Program-made: the position numbers and the translations under genes | NCBI GenBank assembly: GCA_036489885.1 | Contig: DASXEW010000003.1 | Span: forward strand, 868,001-932,000 | Origin: Candidatus Baltobacteraceae bacterium | GTDB lineage: Bacteria > Vulcanimicrobiota > Vulcanimicrobiia > Vulcanimicrobiales > Vulcanimicrobiaceae | DNA: 64,000 bases | Direction of reading: 5' to 3' | Notes under the pieces: model-generated | Databases searched by the model: none | The model's input: only the letters and a program-made list of their open reading frames with translations | What the model was told of the DNA's origin: nothing | Shown: piece after piece, positions 34,306-42,057 of the stretch | Layout: each line of letters starts with the position of its first letter | Position numbering within the stretch: the stretch's first letter is position 1

Positions 34306-34401
34306 ATGAGCCTCCAGGGCGCGCAGCGGGCGATGCAAGCCATGTTTGAGATGAAGAAACTCGACCTGAACGCGCTCCGAAAGGCTTACGCGGGCGCGTA
34401 G
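34306..34401 (+). pseudogene. C-terminal remnant of a VOC/PhnB-like gene
   Basis: A 31-codon open stretch ends with GAQRAMQAMFEMKKLDLNAL RKAY, a close match in pattern to the C-terminus of VOC-superfamily proteins of the PhnB/3-demethylubiquinone-methyltransferase-like group (QR-xMQAM-xxM-K-xD-xxAL). Nothing upstream in the frame resembles the rest of such a protein; the region codes the 5' end of the HAD gene on the other strand. I read it as the leftover of a deleted gene. It overlaps the 3' end of the M56 gene by 16 bp. Confidence 0.5.
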
Positions 34402-36503
34402 TCCTCGGCATCGCAGCGAGAGACGCGGACGCGAGCCCGTCCGTGTCCCGTCGGGCTCTGCAAGAAGCTGTGCAAATGAACGTCGCGTCTCGACGATCCG
34501 AAGAAGGTCGCTTTCGAGACGTCGACGTTTTTGAAGTCGACTCCGTTGAAGTTGCAACCATAGAATTTCGCGCCGTCGAGCTTGGCGCCGTCGAGGCGCG
34601 CGCCATCGAAATTGACGCCCATGAAGGTAGATCCCGAAAGATCCGCGCCACGGAGATCGGCGCCGTCGAGATTGGCTCCCTTGATGTGCAGGTTGCGCAG
34701 ATCCATGCCGTGCAGATCGACGTCGTCGAAGTTACAGCCCGTGCACGAGATCAAGAATTCGCGGGCCTGTTGCGGCGAGAGATCCTGTGCGTTGACATTG
34801 CAGCCGGTCAACCGCGCATTCTCGAAGTGCGCGCCGGCGAGACGGGCGCCGTCGAGATTACAGCCGAGCAGATTAGCATGCGTGAAGGATGCATCCCGCA
34901 GGTCTGCGCCTTCGAAGTTCGCTCCGGTTAGCTGGGCGCGATCGAAGACGGCGCCGCGAAGATTCGTACCCTCGAAATTCGCGCCGTTGAGATGTTTGCG
35001 CGCGAAATCGTGATTGTGCAGATCACTTTCGCTGTAGTCACATCCGGTGCACACGTCGTCCATCGTGGTCGCGCCGACTGCCTTGGTGACGGCAGCGGCC
35101 ACGCTCGCACCGATCGCCGTGCCGATGTCCATGCCGGACGCCTCGGCATCCGCGGCTGCCTTGCCCGCATCTTGCTCGATCTTTTTCACATCGGGCATCG
35201 GCTCGAGCTGCGCGACCTTTTGCAGGTGCGGCATCGGCGCGACTTTTGGCAACGTCGGCATAGCGGGAGCTTCGGGCTTGACCTTTTGGAGATGCGCGGC
35301 TTGAGCGTCGGTTACGGTCGCCTTCACCTTCTGCGTCGCTTTCTCGTGTGTGTCCCAAGCCGGCTGTTGAATAACCTTGACGATGAGCGGATTCGCGATG
35401 TCGTCTTTGTCTTTGGTAGCGGGAAGCGTATAGGCGACGCTCGGAGTCATCGTGCGCAACAATACCGACACCAGCACCAGCGCCACCGCGACGGTCGCCG
35501 CGATCTCGGGCGCAATCGACGAACCGATCGTGCGGCCGGTGCGCAACAAGCGTTCGATACGAATCGAGATGTTGCGGCGAGTGATGAAAACGCCGGGAGC
35601 GGCGACTCCACGCTGCGGCCACGAAGTGACCTCGGCGATACGCGTGAGGCAGAACGCGTAGGAGCGCGCCGCTCCGGTCGTTCGGAGGACGTAGTCGTCG
35701 CACGCGACCTCACGCTCGAGGTCGAGTTGGCGCGAGACGAACCACGCAGCCGGATTGAAAAACATGAGGCTGCACGCGACGCGCTGGAGCGCATTCGTCC
35801 AATCGTCGTTGCGGCGCAGATGGCCGAGTTCGTGCAGTGCAATCTGATCGATCTCTTTGGGGTCGAGCGACGCAACGAGGCCTCGAGGCAAGAGAATCAT
35901 CGCATCGAACAAGCCGACCGCGACCGGCACTTCGATCGCATCGGAGACGCAGATGCGCACGTCACGAAAACCTTTGATCGCCGAGGTCCATTCGGGCATT
36001 TGATCGCGATATGCGACGTCGAGCGGTAATGAATCGCTCTTGAGTTTCTCGAGCGAGACGATCGCAAAGATCAAGCGGCCGAGCACGACCAGCGCGGCAA
36101 GTGCCCACACGACGAAAACGGCCAGCGCAAACGCCGTCGGAATCTTGACTTGCGGTGCCGACAGATTGAACGGGAAGCGGGCGGCGCGTACCGTGTTGTG
36201 GTGCGAAACCGGCGATTGAGGTGCAGGCGCCTGCAACTGCGACGACGCCGGAATGGAAGGCATCCAAGCAGTATGGGCGGGTGCGGCTTCGACGCTGACG
36301 CGCGGCAGGCTCGTAAAGATCGGAATGACGAACATCGCGACGAGCGCCAGCGCCCAAATAGCATAACGCGTTGCGGCATTCGCGCGCGAGAAGATACGCA
36401 GAACTCCCCAAGCGACGAGCCCAATCAACGCTCCCTGCCAAAGGCTGTTGAGAAGCACAGCAAGGACGACGCGTGCGGCGTCGTTCAGCATCAGGTTAGC
36501 CAT
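34386..36503 (-). CDS. BlaR1/MecR1-like M56 metallopeptidase with C-terminal pentapeptide repeats
   Basis: About 705 aa membrane protein. N-terminal membrane segments (MLNDAARVVLAVLLNSLWQG; WALALVAMFVIPIF; LAALVVLGRLIFAI) lead to the zinc-peptidase motif IALHELGHLRRNDDW (HExxH about 225-229) and LDLEREVACDDYVL, as in BlaR1. After a further TM (about 330-355) and a charged linker, the C-terminal 200 residues are pentapeptide repeats (A/C-N-F/L-x-G: GANFEG, TNLRGAVF, ADLRDASF, GANLDGADLRGADL, AKLDGAKF). True BlaR1 has a penicillin-binding sensor there. The start overlaps the blaI stop (ATG 36503 or GTG 36506). The last residues overlap a VOC remnant. Likely signal-dependent protease that inactivates the adjacent repressor. 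Confidence 0.88.
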   Translation of the reverse strand: MANLMLNDAARVVLAVLLNSLWQGALIGLVAWGVLRIFSRANAATRYAIWALALVAMFVIPIFTSLPRVSVEAAPAHTAWMPSIPASSQLQAPAPQSPVSHHNTVRAARFPFNLSAPQVKIPTAFALAVFVVWALAALVVLGRLIFAIVSLEKLKSDSLPLDVAYRDQMPEWTSAIKGFRDVRICVSDAIEVPVAVGLFDAMILLPRGLVASLDPKEIDQIALHELGHLRRNDDWTNALQRVACSLMFFNPAAWFVSRQLDLEREVACDDYVLRTTGAARSYAFCLTRIAEVTSWPQRGVAAPGVFITRRNISIRIERLLRTGRTIGSSIAPEIAATVAVALVLVSVLLRTMTPSVAYTLPATKDKDDIANPLIVKVIQQPAWDTHEKATQKVKATVTDAQAAHLQKVKPEAPAMPTLPKVAPMPHLQKVAQLEPMPDVKKIEQDAGKAAADAEASGMDIGTAIGASVAAAVTKAVGATTMDDVCTGCDYSESDLHNHDFARKHLNGANFEGTNLRGAVFDRAQLTGANFEGADLRDASFTHANLLGCNLDGARLAGAHFENARLTGCNVNAQDLSPQQAREFLISCTGCNFDDVDLHGMDLRNLHIKGANLDGADLRGADLSGSTFMGVNFDGARLDGAKLDGAKFYGCNFNGVDFKNVDVSKATFFGSSRRDVHLHSFLQSPTGHGRARVRVSRCDAEDYAPA

Positions 36504-36886
36504 CACGATTCCTCGTCATAGCGCTCGATAAGCGAGCGCAAACGCTGCAGCTCGTCTTCGGACAGGCGCTCATTCTCGATCACACGTAGCGCGAGAGCGC
36601 TCGCATTGTTTCCAAAAAACTTCGAAACGACCGATTTGATCGCGGACTGCTCGGCCGCGTCCCTGGCGGTCACCGGCCTATAGATGTAGGCCCGTCCGGA
36701 TTGCTCGTGCCCGACATGTCCCTTCTGCTCGAGGATCCGCAGTGTCGTGAGCACGGTATTGTAGGCCAGGGCCGGCGGCGGCATAGCCTCGGAGATTTCG
36801 GACACCGTCCCGCGGACGAGGCGCCACAGCACCTCCATCACGCGAAGCTCGGCGTCGGTCAGCGTGGGCGATTGCTTTCGAGGCAT
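36503..36886 (-). CDS. BlaI/MecI/CopY-family transcriptional repressor
   Basis: 127 aa from the ATG beginning MPRKQSPTLTDAELRVMEVLW; the longer frame to 36922 would run through the palindrome. LTDAELRVMEVLW and PPPALAYNTVLTTLRILEQKGHVGHEQSGRAYIYRPVT form the winged helix-turn-helix of the family, with a C-terminal helical dimer region. It is cleaved by the partner M56 peptidase in known systems. It is co-transcribed with that gene (TGATG/GTGA overlap). A perfect palindrome 31 bp upstream is its probable operator. Confidence 0.92.
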   Translation of the reverse strand: MPRKQSPTLTDAELRVMEVLWRLVRGTVSEISEAMPPPALAYNTVLTTLRILEQKGHVGHEQSGRAYIYRPVTARDAAEQSAIKSVVSKFFGNNASALALRVIENERLSEDELQRLRSLIERYDEES

Positions 36887-36916
36887 GGACCTCACTCTAG
36901 CAGCCGGGCCCGTGCA

Positions 36917-36940
36917 TGTCAACTAATATATTAGTTGACA
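36917..36940. promoter_or_regulatory. 24-bp perfect palindrome: likely BlaI operator over two divergent promoters
   Basis: The half-site TGTCAACTAATA is followed by its exact complement. The right arm ends in TTGACA (36935-36940), a perfect -35 for the rightward gene, with TAGCCT 17 bases on; the left arm read on the minus strand also gives TTGACA, with TAGAGT (36899-36894) 17 bases on as -10 for blaI. A dimer bound here would cover both -35 boxes. The blaI transcript would then start at or next to its ATG, nearly leaderless. Confidence 0.8.
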
Positions 36941-36990
36941 ACAAGCCCGCCGTTGTGTAGCCTTCTCTTAATTCTTTAGGAGAACCCTGC

Positions 36991-39138
36991 ATGCGTCGCT
37001 TGCCCCTAATCTTGTCCACGCTCGCGTTCGCGGCTTTGCTCGCGGGCCGAGCCGCAGGCGCGCCGCTCGCACTTGACGTTCCTAAACTCCCGGGCGATCC
37101 TCCGTCCCTCGATCCGACGGCACAACTATCGACTTGGGCCGACGGGCCGGATCTTCCGTTGACTTGGGATGTCGTTCACGCGCGGCCGGCAAGCGAGAAG
37201 ACGAATGTGCGCGTGGCGACCGACGGAAAGTTTCTCTACTTACGCTTCGATGCGAAGCAAAGCGGACCAATCGTCGTGTCGCAGCACAGCGACGATGTCA
37301 TCACCGGTGGCAGCAACGGCAACAACGGGACGTTGTCGTGGAGCAACGACGACGCGGTTTGGGTCGATCTTTGGCCGACCGGACCCGCCGGATTTCAATA
37401 TCAGTTCGAATCGAACCCGGGCGGTTCGCACAACGAAGCTTCATCGGAAAACACTGCGTTCGCTCCACATTGGGAATCGCGCGGTGCGATGCACGACGGT
37501 GGCTACACGGTAACGATGGCCATTCCGCTGAGCGTCATCCACGGTTTGCACGCCGGCGCGTGGCGGGCGCAATTCATTCGTTACGTCCGCTCGACCGGAG
37601 CCGAATACGTCTGGTCGTATGATGCGCAGCAAACGCAAGCCGACGACGCGTCTCGCGCCGGGACGATAACGATCCCGACGGTCACGGTTGAAGCGGCGCG
37701 GCCTAAACCCCGCCTTGCGCCGTATGCGCTCGCCGCAGATGCAGCGCGCAGCGCAGGCGGTTCGACGTCGCGCATCGGCGCGGACGCGTCGCTTCCGATC
37801 TCGTCGACGGCGGCGTTCTTTGCAACGTGGCATCCGGACTACTCGAACGTCGAGCTCGATCAGCAGTCGATTTCTCCCACTGTCTACCAACGCATCTATA
37901 GCGAAGTGCGGCCGTTTTTCACACAAGCCGCACAATATTACGGGCAGTTCAATTGCGACGTCTGCAGCGGGTACCGCACTATCCTGTATACGCCCGCCAT
38001 TCCGACGCCGTCGCAAGGCTACGCATTTGAAGGAAAACAGGGCAACTTTGGACTTGCGGCCTTCGACGCCATCGGAACAAACCGAACCGATGCTGCAACG
38101 GCGCTTGACTACACGTCACCGGACACGCACTGGTCAGGATCCTTCGAGCATGTCACAGCGGACATCCCCGGGATCGTCGACGATGCGAACCAGATGGGCA
38201 TCCAATATTCGAGCCTCAAGTACCTCAGCGGTTACGTCAACTACGGCACCGATACGGGGACTAACGTGCCTTCGCCCAGCCGCGGTACTTGGCTCGAGGC
38301 AGGCGGTGGCTGGATCAATCAAGATTTCGCGTTCTTCGGTTCGATGCGCAAAGTCGGCGACGAATTCAATCCAGTCGATGGATTCAATTCGCATCCGGGG
38401 ATTGCGGGGTGGGCTCTTTACAGTGCAAAAGTGTGGTTGTTCGCTCCGAGCGACGTGCTGCAGTCGATGGGCGTCATGGGCTACGTCGATCGATATCAAG
38501 GCCCACAGTTCGGCCTTGCGCAAACGGACAATCAGTTCGAGTTCGATCTCTTGACGAAGAGCGCGTGGGATCTGCAGCTCTACTCAGGATCAGACTACTG
38601 GCGCTTCGGGCCGACTATGACGCCGATCTCACAAGGCGCGGGCTTTCAGCTCACATATCACAGCGGGTTGCAGAACAACATGGGAAACTTTCCGGCGCAC
38701 GGAGCTTCGGCGACGCCGACTCTGGTTTCATATGTCACGGGTCGCTACGGGATCGGCCGCCTCGACACGTGGACGCGTAACTCGACGATCCGGGTCGGCG
38801 ATCGCGGTTCCTTGACGCTTGTGGCCGACAATACGGCGCAGTGGATGCCACACGGTACGCCCGACAATGTTGAATGGTTCGATAGCTTGTCGTACTCGTA
38901 CCAAGTCAATAGGAACTCGTCGTTTGCGGTCGGTTTGCGTCAGGTAATCGGAAATCCGCCGCAGCCAAATGGTGGCGGTAACTGCATGGGCCGCTGCTCG
39001 AACGTCTCGATCGCGTATCATCTGCGCTTGAAGAACGAAGAATTTTATCTTGCGTACGGTGATCCGAACACGCTCCTCACGGTGCCGCAGGCGATCTTCA
39101 AAGTCATCTTCTATGCCGGAAGTCAGAAAGGAACGTGA
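36991..39138 (+). CDS. Outer-membrane protein with CBM9-like domain and DUF5916-type beta-barrel
   Basis: 715 aa, AGGAG eight bases before the ATG, signal peptide ending AAGA. The N-terminal 230 residues form a DOMON/CBM9-like beta-sandwich (FLYLRFDAKQSGPIVV, SNDDAVWVDLWP, YTVTMAIPLSVIHG, WRAQFIRYVR). The remainder is strand-rich with alternating aromatics and a C-terminal barrel (QAIFKVIFYAGSQ) as in DUF5916 proteins. Function unknown; relatives sit in outer membranes of diverse bacteria. Its promoter region shares the 24-bp palindrome with the divergent blaI-M56 pair, so it is probably controlled by BlaI. Confidence 0.8.
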   Translation: MRRLPLILSTLAFAALLAGRAAGAPLALDVPKLPGDPPSLDPTAQLSTWADGPDLPLTWDVVHARPASEKTNVRVATDGKFLYLRFDAKQSGPIVVSQHSDDVITGGSNGNNGTLSWSNDDAVWVDLWPTGPAGFQYQFESNPGGSHNEASSENTAFAPHWESRGAMHDGGYTVTMAIPLSVIHGLHAGAWRAQFIRYVRSTGAEYVWSYDAQQTQADDASRAGTITIPTVTVEAARPKPRLAPYALAADAARSAGGSTSRIGADASLPISSTAAFFATWHPDYSNVELDQQSISPTVYQRIYSEVRPFFTQAAQYYGQFNCDVCSGYRTILYTPAIPTPSQGYAFEGKQGNFGLAAFDAIGTNRTDAATALDYTSPDTHWSGSFEHVTADIPGIVDDANQMGIQYSSLKYLSGYVNYGTDTGTNVPSPSRGTWLEAGGGWINQDFAFFGSMRKVGDEFNPVDGFNSHPGIAGWALYSAKVWLFAPSDVLQSMGVMGYVDRYQGPQFGLAQTDNQFEFDLLTKSAWDLQLYSGSDYWRFGPTMTPISQGAGFQLTYHSGLQNNMGNFPAHGASATPTLVSYVTGRYGIGRLDTWTRNSTIRVGDRGSLTLVADNTAQWMPHGTPDNVEWFDSLSYSYQVNRNSSFAVGLRQVIGNPPQPNGGGNCMGRCSNVSIAYHLRLKNEEFYLAYGDPNTLLTVPQAIFKVIFYAGSQKGT

Positions 39139-39162
39139 TGCGACGGTCTGAAGGCTATCCTA

Positions 39163-39570
39163 ATGGACCTCTTATTGGCTGTTGCGATCGGGTTCGTTTC
39201 CGGGCTTCGTACGTTTACGTCGCTCGCAGCGATCTTTTTGGCACGCGGCAGCATGTGGGGATACGTACTCGGCGTTTGCGCGCTCGCTGAATATGTCGTC
39301 GACACGATGCCGTGGATTCCATCGCGTACATCGCCTCCCGGTGTCGCCTTTCGCGTCGTGAGCGGGGCCGTTGCCGGCTGGCTCATCACGAGCGCCCACA
39401 GTGGGAACTCGATTCTCGGCATTATCGCCGGCATCGTAGGCGCCTTGCTCGGAACCTACGGTGGACATGCCGCGCGTATCGCCGGCATCGCAGCCATCGG
39501 CGCACTTCCTGCGGCCATCCTCGAAGATGCCGTCGCGATCGGCCTGGCCTTCATCGTCGTAACGCGCTAG
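39163..39570 (+). CDS. DUF4126-like small membrane protein
   Basis: 135 aa with about four membrane segments and the start VAIGFVSGLRTFTSLAAIF, which resembles the DUF4126 opening (GLRTFxPL). GNSILGIIAGIVGALLGTYG and ARIAGIAAIGALPAAILEDA are consistent. Function unknown. The 3' end overlaps the convergent ComEC gene by 20 bp; the overlap includes the palindromic CGCGCTAGCGCG carrying both stop codons. Confidence 0.7.
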   Translation: MDLLLAVAIGFVSGLRTFTSLAAIFLARGSMWGYVLGVCALAEYVVDTMPWIPSRTSPPGVAFRVVSGAVAGWLITSAHSGNSILGIIAGIVGALLGTYGGHAARIAGIAAIGALPAAILEDAVAIGLAFIVVTR

Positions 39571-40951
39571 CGCGCACGAGTGCTCCTACCGCGATCATCG
39601 CGAGATCGTAGACGGCAAGGGTCCACGCCGGCGGCGGCGTTGCGATCACGTGCGCAAACGGCAAGTGCGCGGTGAGATGGACGGTGCTTTCAATCCATGC
39701 GAGTGGCCAGCTTTCGATACGCGCGACGAGGGCGGCAAGTCCAGGTAAGGGCGTCACTGCAATGAGTGCGATTCCGCCCAGCATCGCGACGCCGACGACC
39801 GGCACGACGAAAAGATTTGCGAGCGGCGCATAGGGCGCGATAACCAGAAACGTCGACGCCGTCAGCGGCCAGACACCGAGCTGTGTCGCGAACGTGAGCG
39901 CGAGCGGTTCACGAAAAATTCCGGGGATGCGTACATGCTCGAGCCAGGCAGCGATTGGTTCTGCGAAGAGCACGATTGCGGTCACGCACGAGAACGACAG
40001 CGCGAACGATGCGCCGCCGACCCAGGCCGGCCAGATTGCGGCTACCGCAATTGCGGCGACCGCGAGGGTGTTGAGGGAAAGCGCACGTTCGCCGCAAGCC
40101 CGCGCGACGAGCGCGACGGTGACCATCACCGCGGCGCGCAGCGATGGAACATGACCGCCGCTGAGCGTCGCGTACATCCACACGAGCGGGATCGCGCTCA
40201 GAGACGCTGCGACGCGCCCCAGGCCGGCACGCGAGAAGACAAATGCGACGAGCGCAGCGACGACGCCCAAGTGCAAGCCCGCGGTGACGAGCACATGGAC
40301 GGTTCCGGTGTCTTGAAATTCGACGCGCAGTTCGGGCGGGAGCGCACCGCGCGCGCCGTATAGCATCCCAGCGAGAATCGTCGCGTCGGGCTCGCCGAGA
40401 AAACGATGCAACGAGCTTCCGGCATACGCGCGCAGACGTGCCGGCAGCGATTCGATGTCGTTACTTGGCGGTGCGCGCGCCACGACGTGTGCGTCGACGA
40501 GCCGCGCTGAGAGCCCGCGTTCGCGCGCAAAATCACGTGAAGACGGTTCGCCGGGATTGCGAGGCACATCGAATGGCTCCAGACGGCCGGCCGCAATGAC
40601 GTGCTCGCCGGGCATAACGTGCTCGTGCACGCTAAGCGCGTAGCGTAGACGGCCGGAAGAGCGCACCTCGAGCGAATCGCCCCAAGGTTGCGAGAGGACG
40701 TCGGAAACAACGACACCGCTCAGGCGCGTGTGTTCGATCTCGTGATCGAGCTGCGACGGTGCACCGCGATATGTACCGAGCACCAGTCCGCAGGCAATTG
40801 CGCACGCTGTGACCCAGTGCGCACGTGACTTGCACGCCAATGCGAGCGCGGCGAGCAACGCAAGCACCAACACAGGCGTGAACGAGCAGTCGCGCGCAAC
40901 GACGATCGCATCGAGGACGAGAAGTGCCGGAATCACGAGTGGCGCGCGCAT
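39551..40951 (-). CDS. comEC: ComEC/Rec2 competence core without MBL domain
   Basis: 466 aa from ATG 40951; the frame is open to 41059 but that overlaps the divergent epimerase. After two N-terminal membrane segments comes the DUF4131/OB-like region (LSGVVVSDVLSQPWGDSLEV, ERGLSARLVDAHVV) and then the Competence domain: LAGMLYGARGALPPELRVEF, GTVHVLVTAGLHLGVVAALV (the H-x-L-V/A-S/T-G-L-H signature), HVPSLRAAVMVTV and SFALSFSCVTAIVL. Most ComEC proteins continue into an MBL domain; this one stops after the last membrane helix. A ComEC-like MBL protein is encoded separately at 4.4-5.5 kb. Inner-membrane DNA channel for transformation. Confidence 0.87.
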   Translation of the reverse strand: MRAPLVIPALLVLDAIVVARDCSFTPVLVLALLAALALACKSRAHWVTACAIACGLVLGTYRGAPSQLDHEIEHTRLSGVVVSDVLSQPWGDSLEVRSSGRLRYALSVHEHVMPGEHVIAAGRLEPFDVPRNPGEPSSRDFARERGLSARLVDAHVVARAPPSNDIESLPARLRAYAGSSLHRFLGEPDATILAGMLYGARGALPPELRVEFQDTGTVHVLVTAGLHLGVVAALVAFVFSRAGLGRVAASLSAIPLVWMYATLSGGHVPSLRAAVMVTVALVARACGERALSLNTLAVAAIAVAAIWPAWVGGASFALSFSCVTAIVLFAEPIAAWLEHVRIPGIFREPLALTFATQLGVWPLTASTFLVIAPYAPLANLFVVPVVGVAMLGGIALIAVTPLPGLAALVARIESWPLAWIESTVHLTAHLPFAHVIATPPPAWTLAVYDLAMIAVGALVRASALRR

Positions 40952-41012
40952 GCGGCTCGTTCGCGACGCGCCCAGCCGAGGAAAGGGGGCGGCGGCGGCG
41001 GAAAGCGCGGCG

Positions 41013-41951
41013 GTGCGTATCATCGTCACCGGCGGCGCCGGGTTCATCGGCTCGCACATCGTCGACCGTTATCTCGAGCTCGGACACGAAGTCGTCGTGA
41101 TCGATAGCTTGTGGTCGCATGGCGGCGGCCGCCGTGAGAATATTCCCGCGCGCGTCGGATTCGTTCACCTGGACATTCGCGACGATGAAATACAGCGCGT
41201 GTTTCTCGACTTTAAGCCCGAGATCGTGTGCCATCATGCCGCGCAGCACTCAGTCGCGATCGGTTCGCGCGATCCGAAGTACGATGCGCAAGTCAACGTG
41301 ATCGGCTTGCTCAACGTTCTCGACGCGTCGGTTCGCGCGGGGGCGCGTAAGGTGATCTATGCGTCGAGCGGCGCAACGTATGGAACCCCGGAGAAGCTAC
41401 CGATGGATGAGTCCACGCCGCAGCTTCCGGAGTCGCCCTATGGCATTACGAAGATGGTCGGCGAGCATTATCTGCGGTTCTACAGGAACGAGCGCGGCCT
41501 GGATTTCACGGCGCTGCGCTACGCGAACGTCTACGGCCCGCGCCAGGATCCCAACGGCGAGGCCGGCGTGATCGCGATCTTTGCGGGGAAGTTTCTCACG
41601 AAAACCGGTGTACGGATCGACTGGGACGGCGAGCAAACACGCGACTACGTCTATGTCGGCGATATCGCACGTTGCAATGTGCTGGCGCTCGAACGCGGAT
41701 CCGGCGGCGCTTATACAATCGGCACCGGCAAACGTACGAGCGTCAATCAAATTTACGACGCGCTCGTCGAGATCTCGGGCTTTCGAGCTCCGGTCGAACG
41801 TGCCGAGAAGCGTCAGGGCGACGTACGCGATGCGCAATTCTCGTATGCGCTCGCGAAGCGTGAGCTCGAGTGGGAGCCGCACGTCGCACTGCTCGACGGC
41901 ATGCGGATGACGTACGACTACTTCCGCGAACGTTCAACCGCCCGGGTTTAG
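41013..41951 (+). CDS. NAD-dependent epimerase/dehydratase (UDP-glucose 4-epimerase-like)
   Basis: 312 aa from GTG 41013, just before RIIVTGGAGFIGSHIVDRYL; the longer frame covers the ComEC start. Extended SDR features: TGGAGFIG (NAD binding), SSGATYGTPEKLPMDE, the catalytic YGITK (Y-x-x-x-K) with Ser in the SSG strand, and YANVYGPRQDPNGEAGVI, GEQTRDYVYVGDIARCN typical of GalE/WbpP-type nucleotide-sugar epimerases. Probably supplies a sugar nucleotide for surface polysaccharide. Divergent from comEC with 61 bp between starts. Confidence 0.9.
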   Translation: MRIIVTGGAGFIGSHIVDRYLELGHEVVVIDSLWSHGGGRRENIPARVGFVHLDIRDDEIQRVFLDFKPEIVCHHAAQHSVAIGSRDPKYDAQVNVIGLLNVLDASVRAGARKVIYASSGATYGTPEKLPMDESTPQLPESPYGITKMVGEHYLRFYRNERGLDFTALRYANVYGPRQDPNGEAGVIAIFAGKFLTKTGVRIDWDGEQTRDYVYVGDIARCNVLALERGSGGAYTIGTGKRTSVNQIYDALVEISGFRAPVERAEKRQGDVRDAQFSYALAKRELEWEPHVALLDGMRMTYDYFRERSTARV

Positions 41952-42057
41952 CCGCGCCGTAAAGGCGGCTGCGGCGTTCGATCGCTCGCAGCTCGACTGG
42001 CGCTTCGCACTTCGCTCCGGCGCGGGCGTCGCGATTCCGCTGATCGCGGCGCTCCTC

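Noticed and set aside
34992-36029. 345-codon plus-strand open frame opposite the M56 gene
   Set aside because: Arg/His/Asp-rich shadow typical of GC-rich DNA; no motif, while the opposite strand has HELGH and pentapeptide repeats.
39560-39580. CGCGCTAGCGCG palindrome as a terminator for the two converging genes
   Set aside because: No T-run and it is within the stop codons; likely a coincidence of GC-rich ends.
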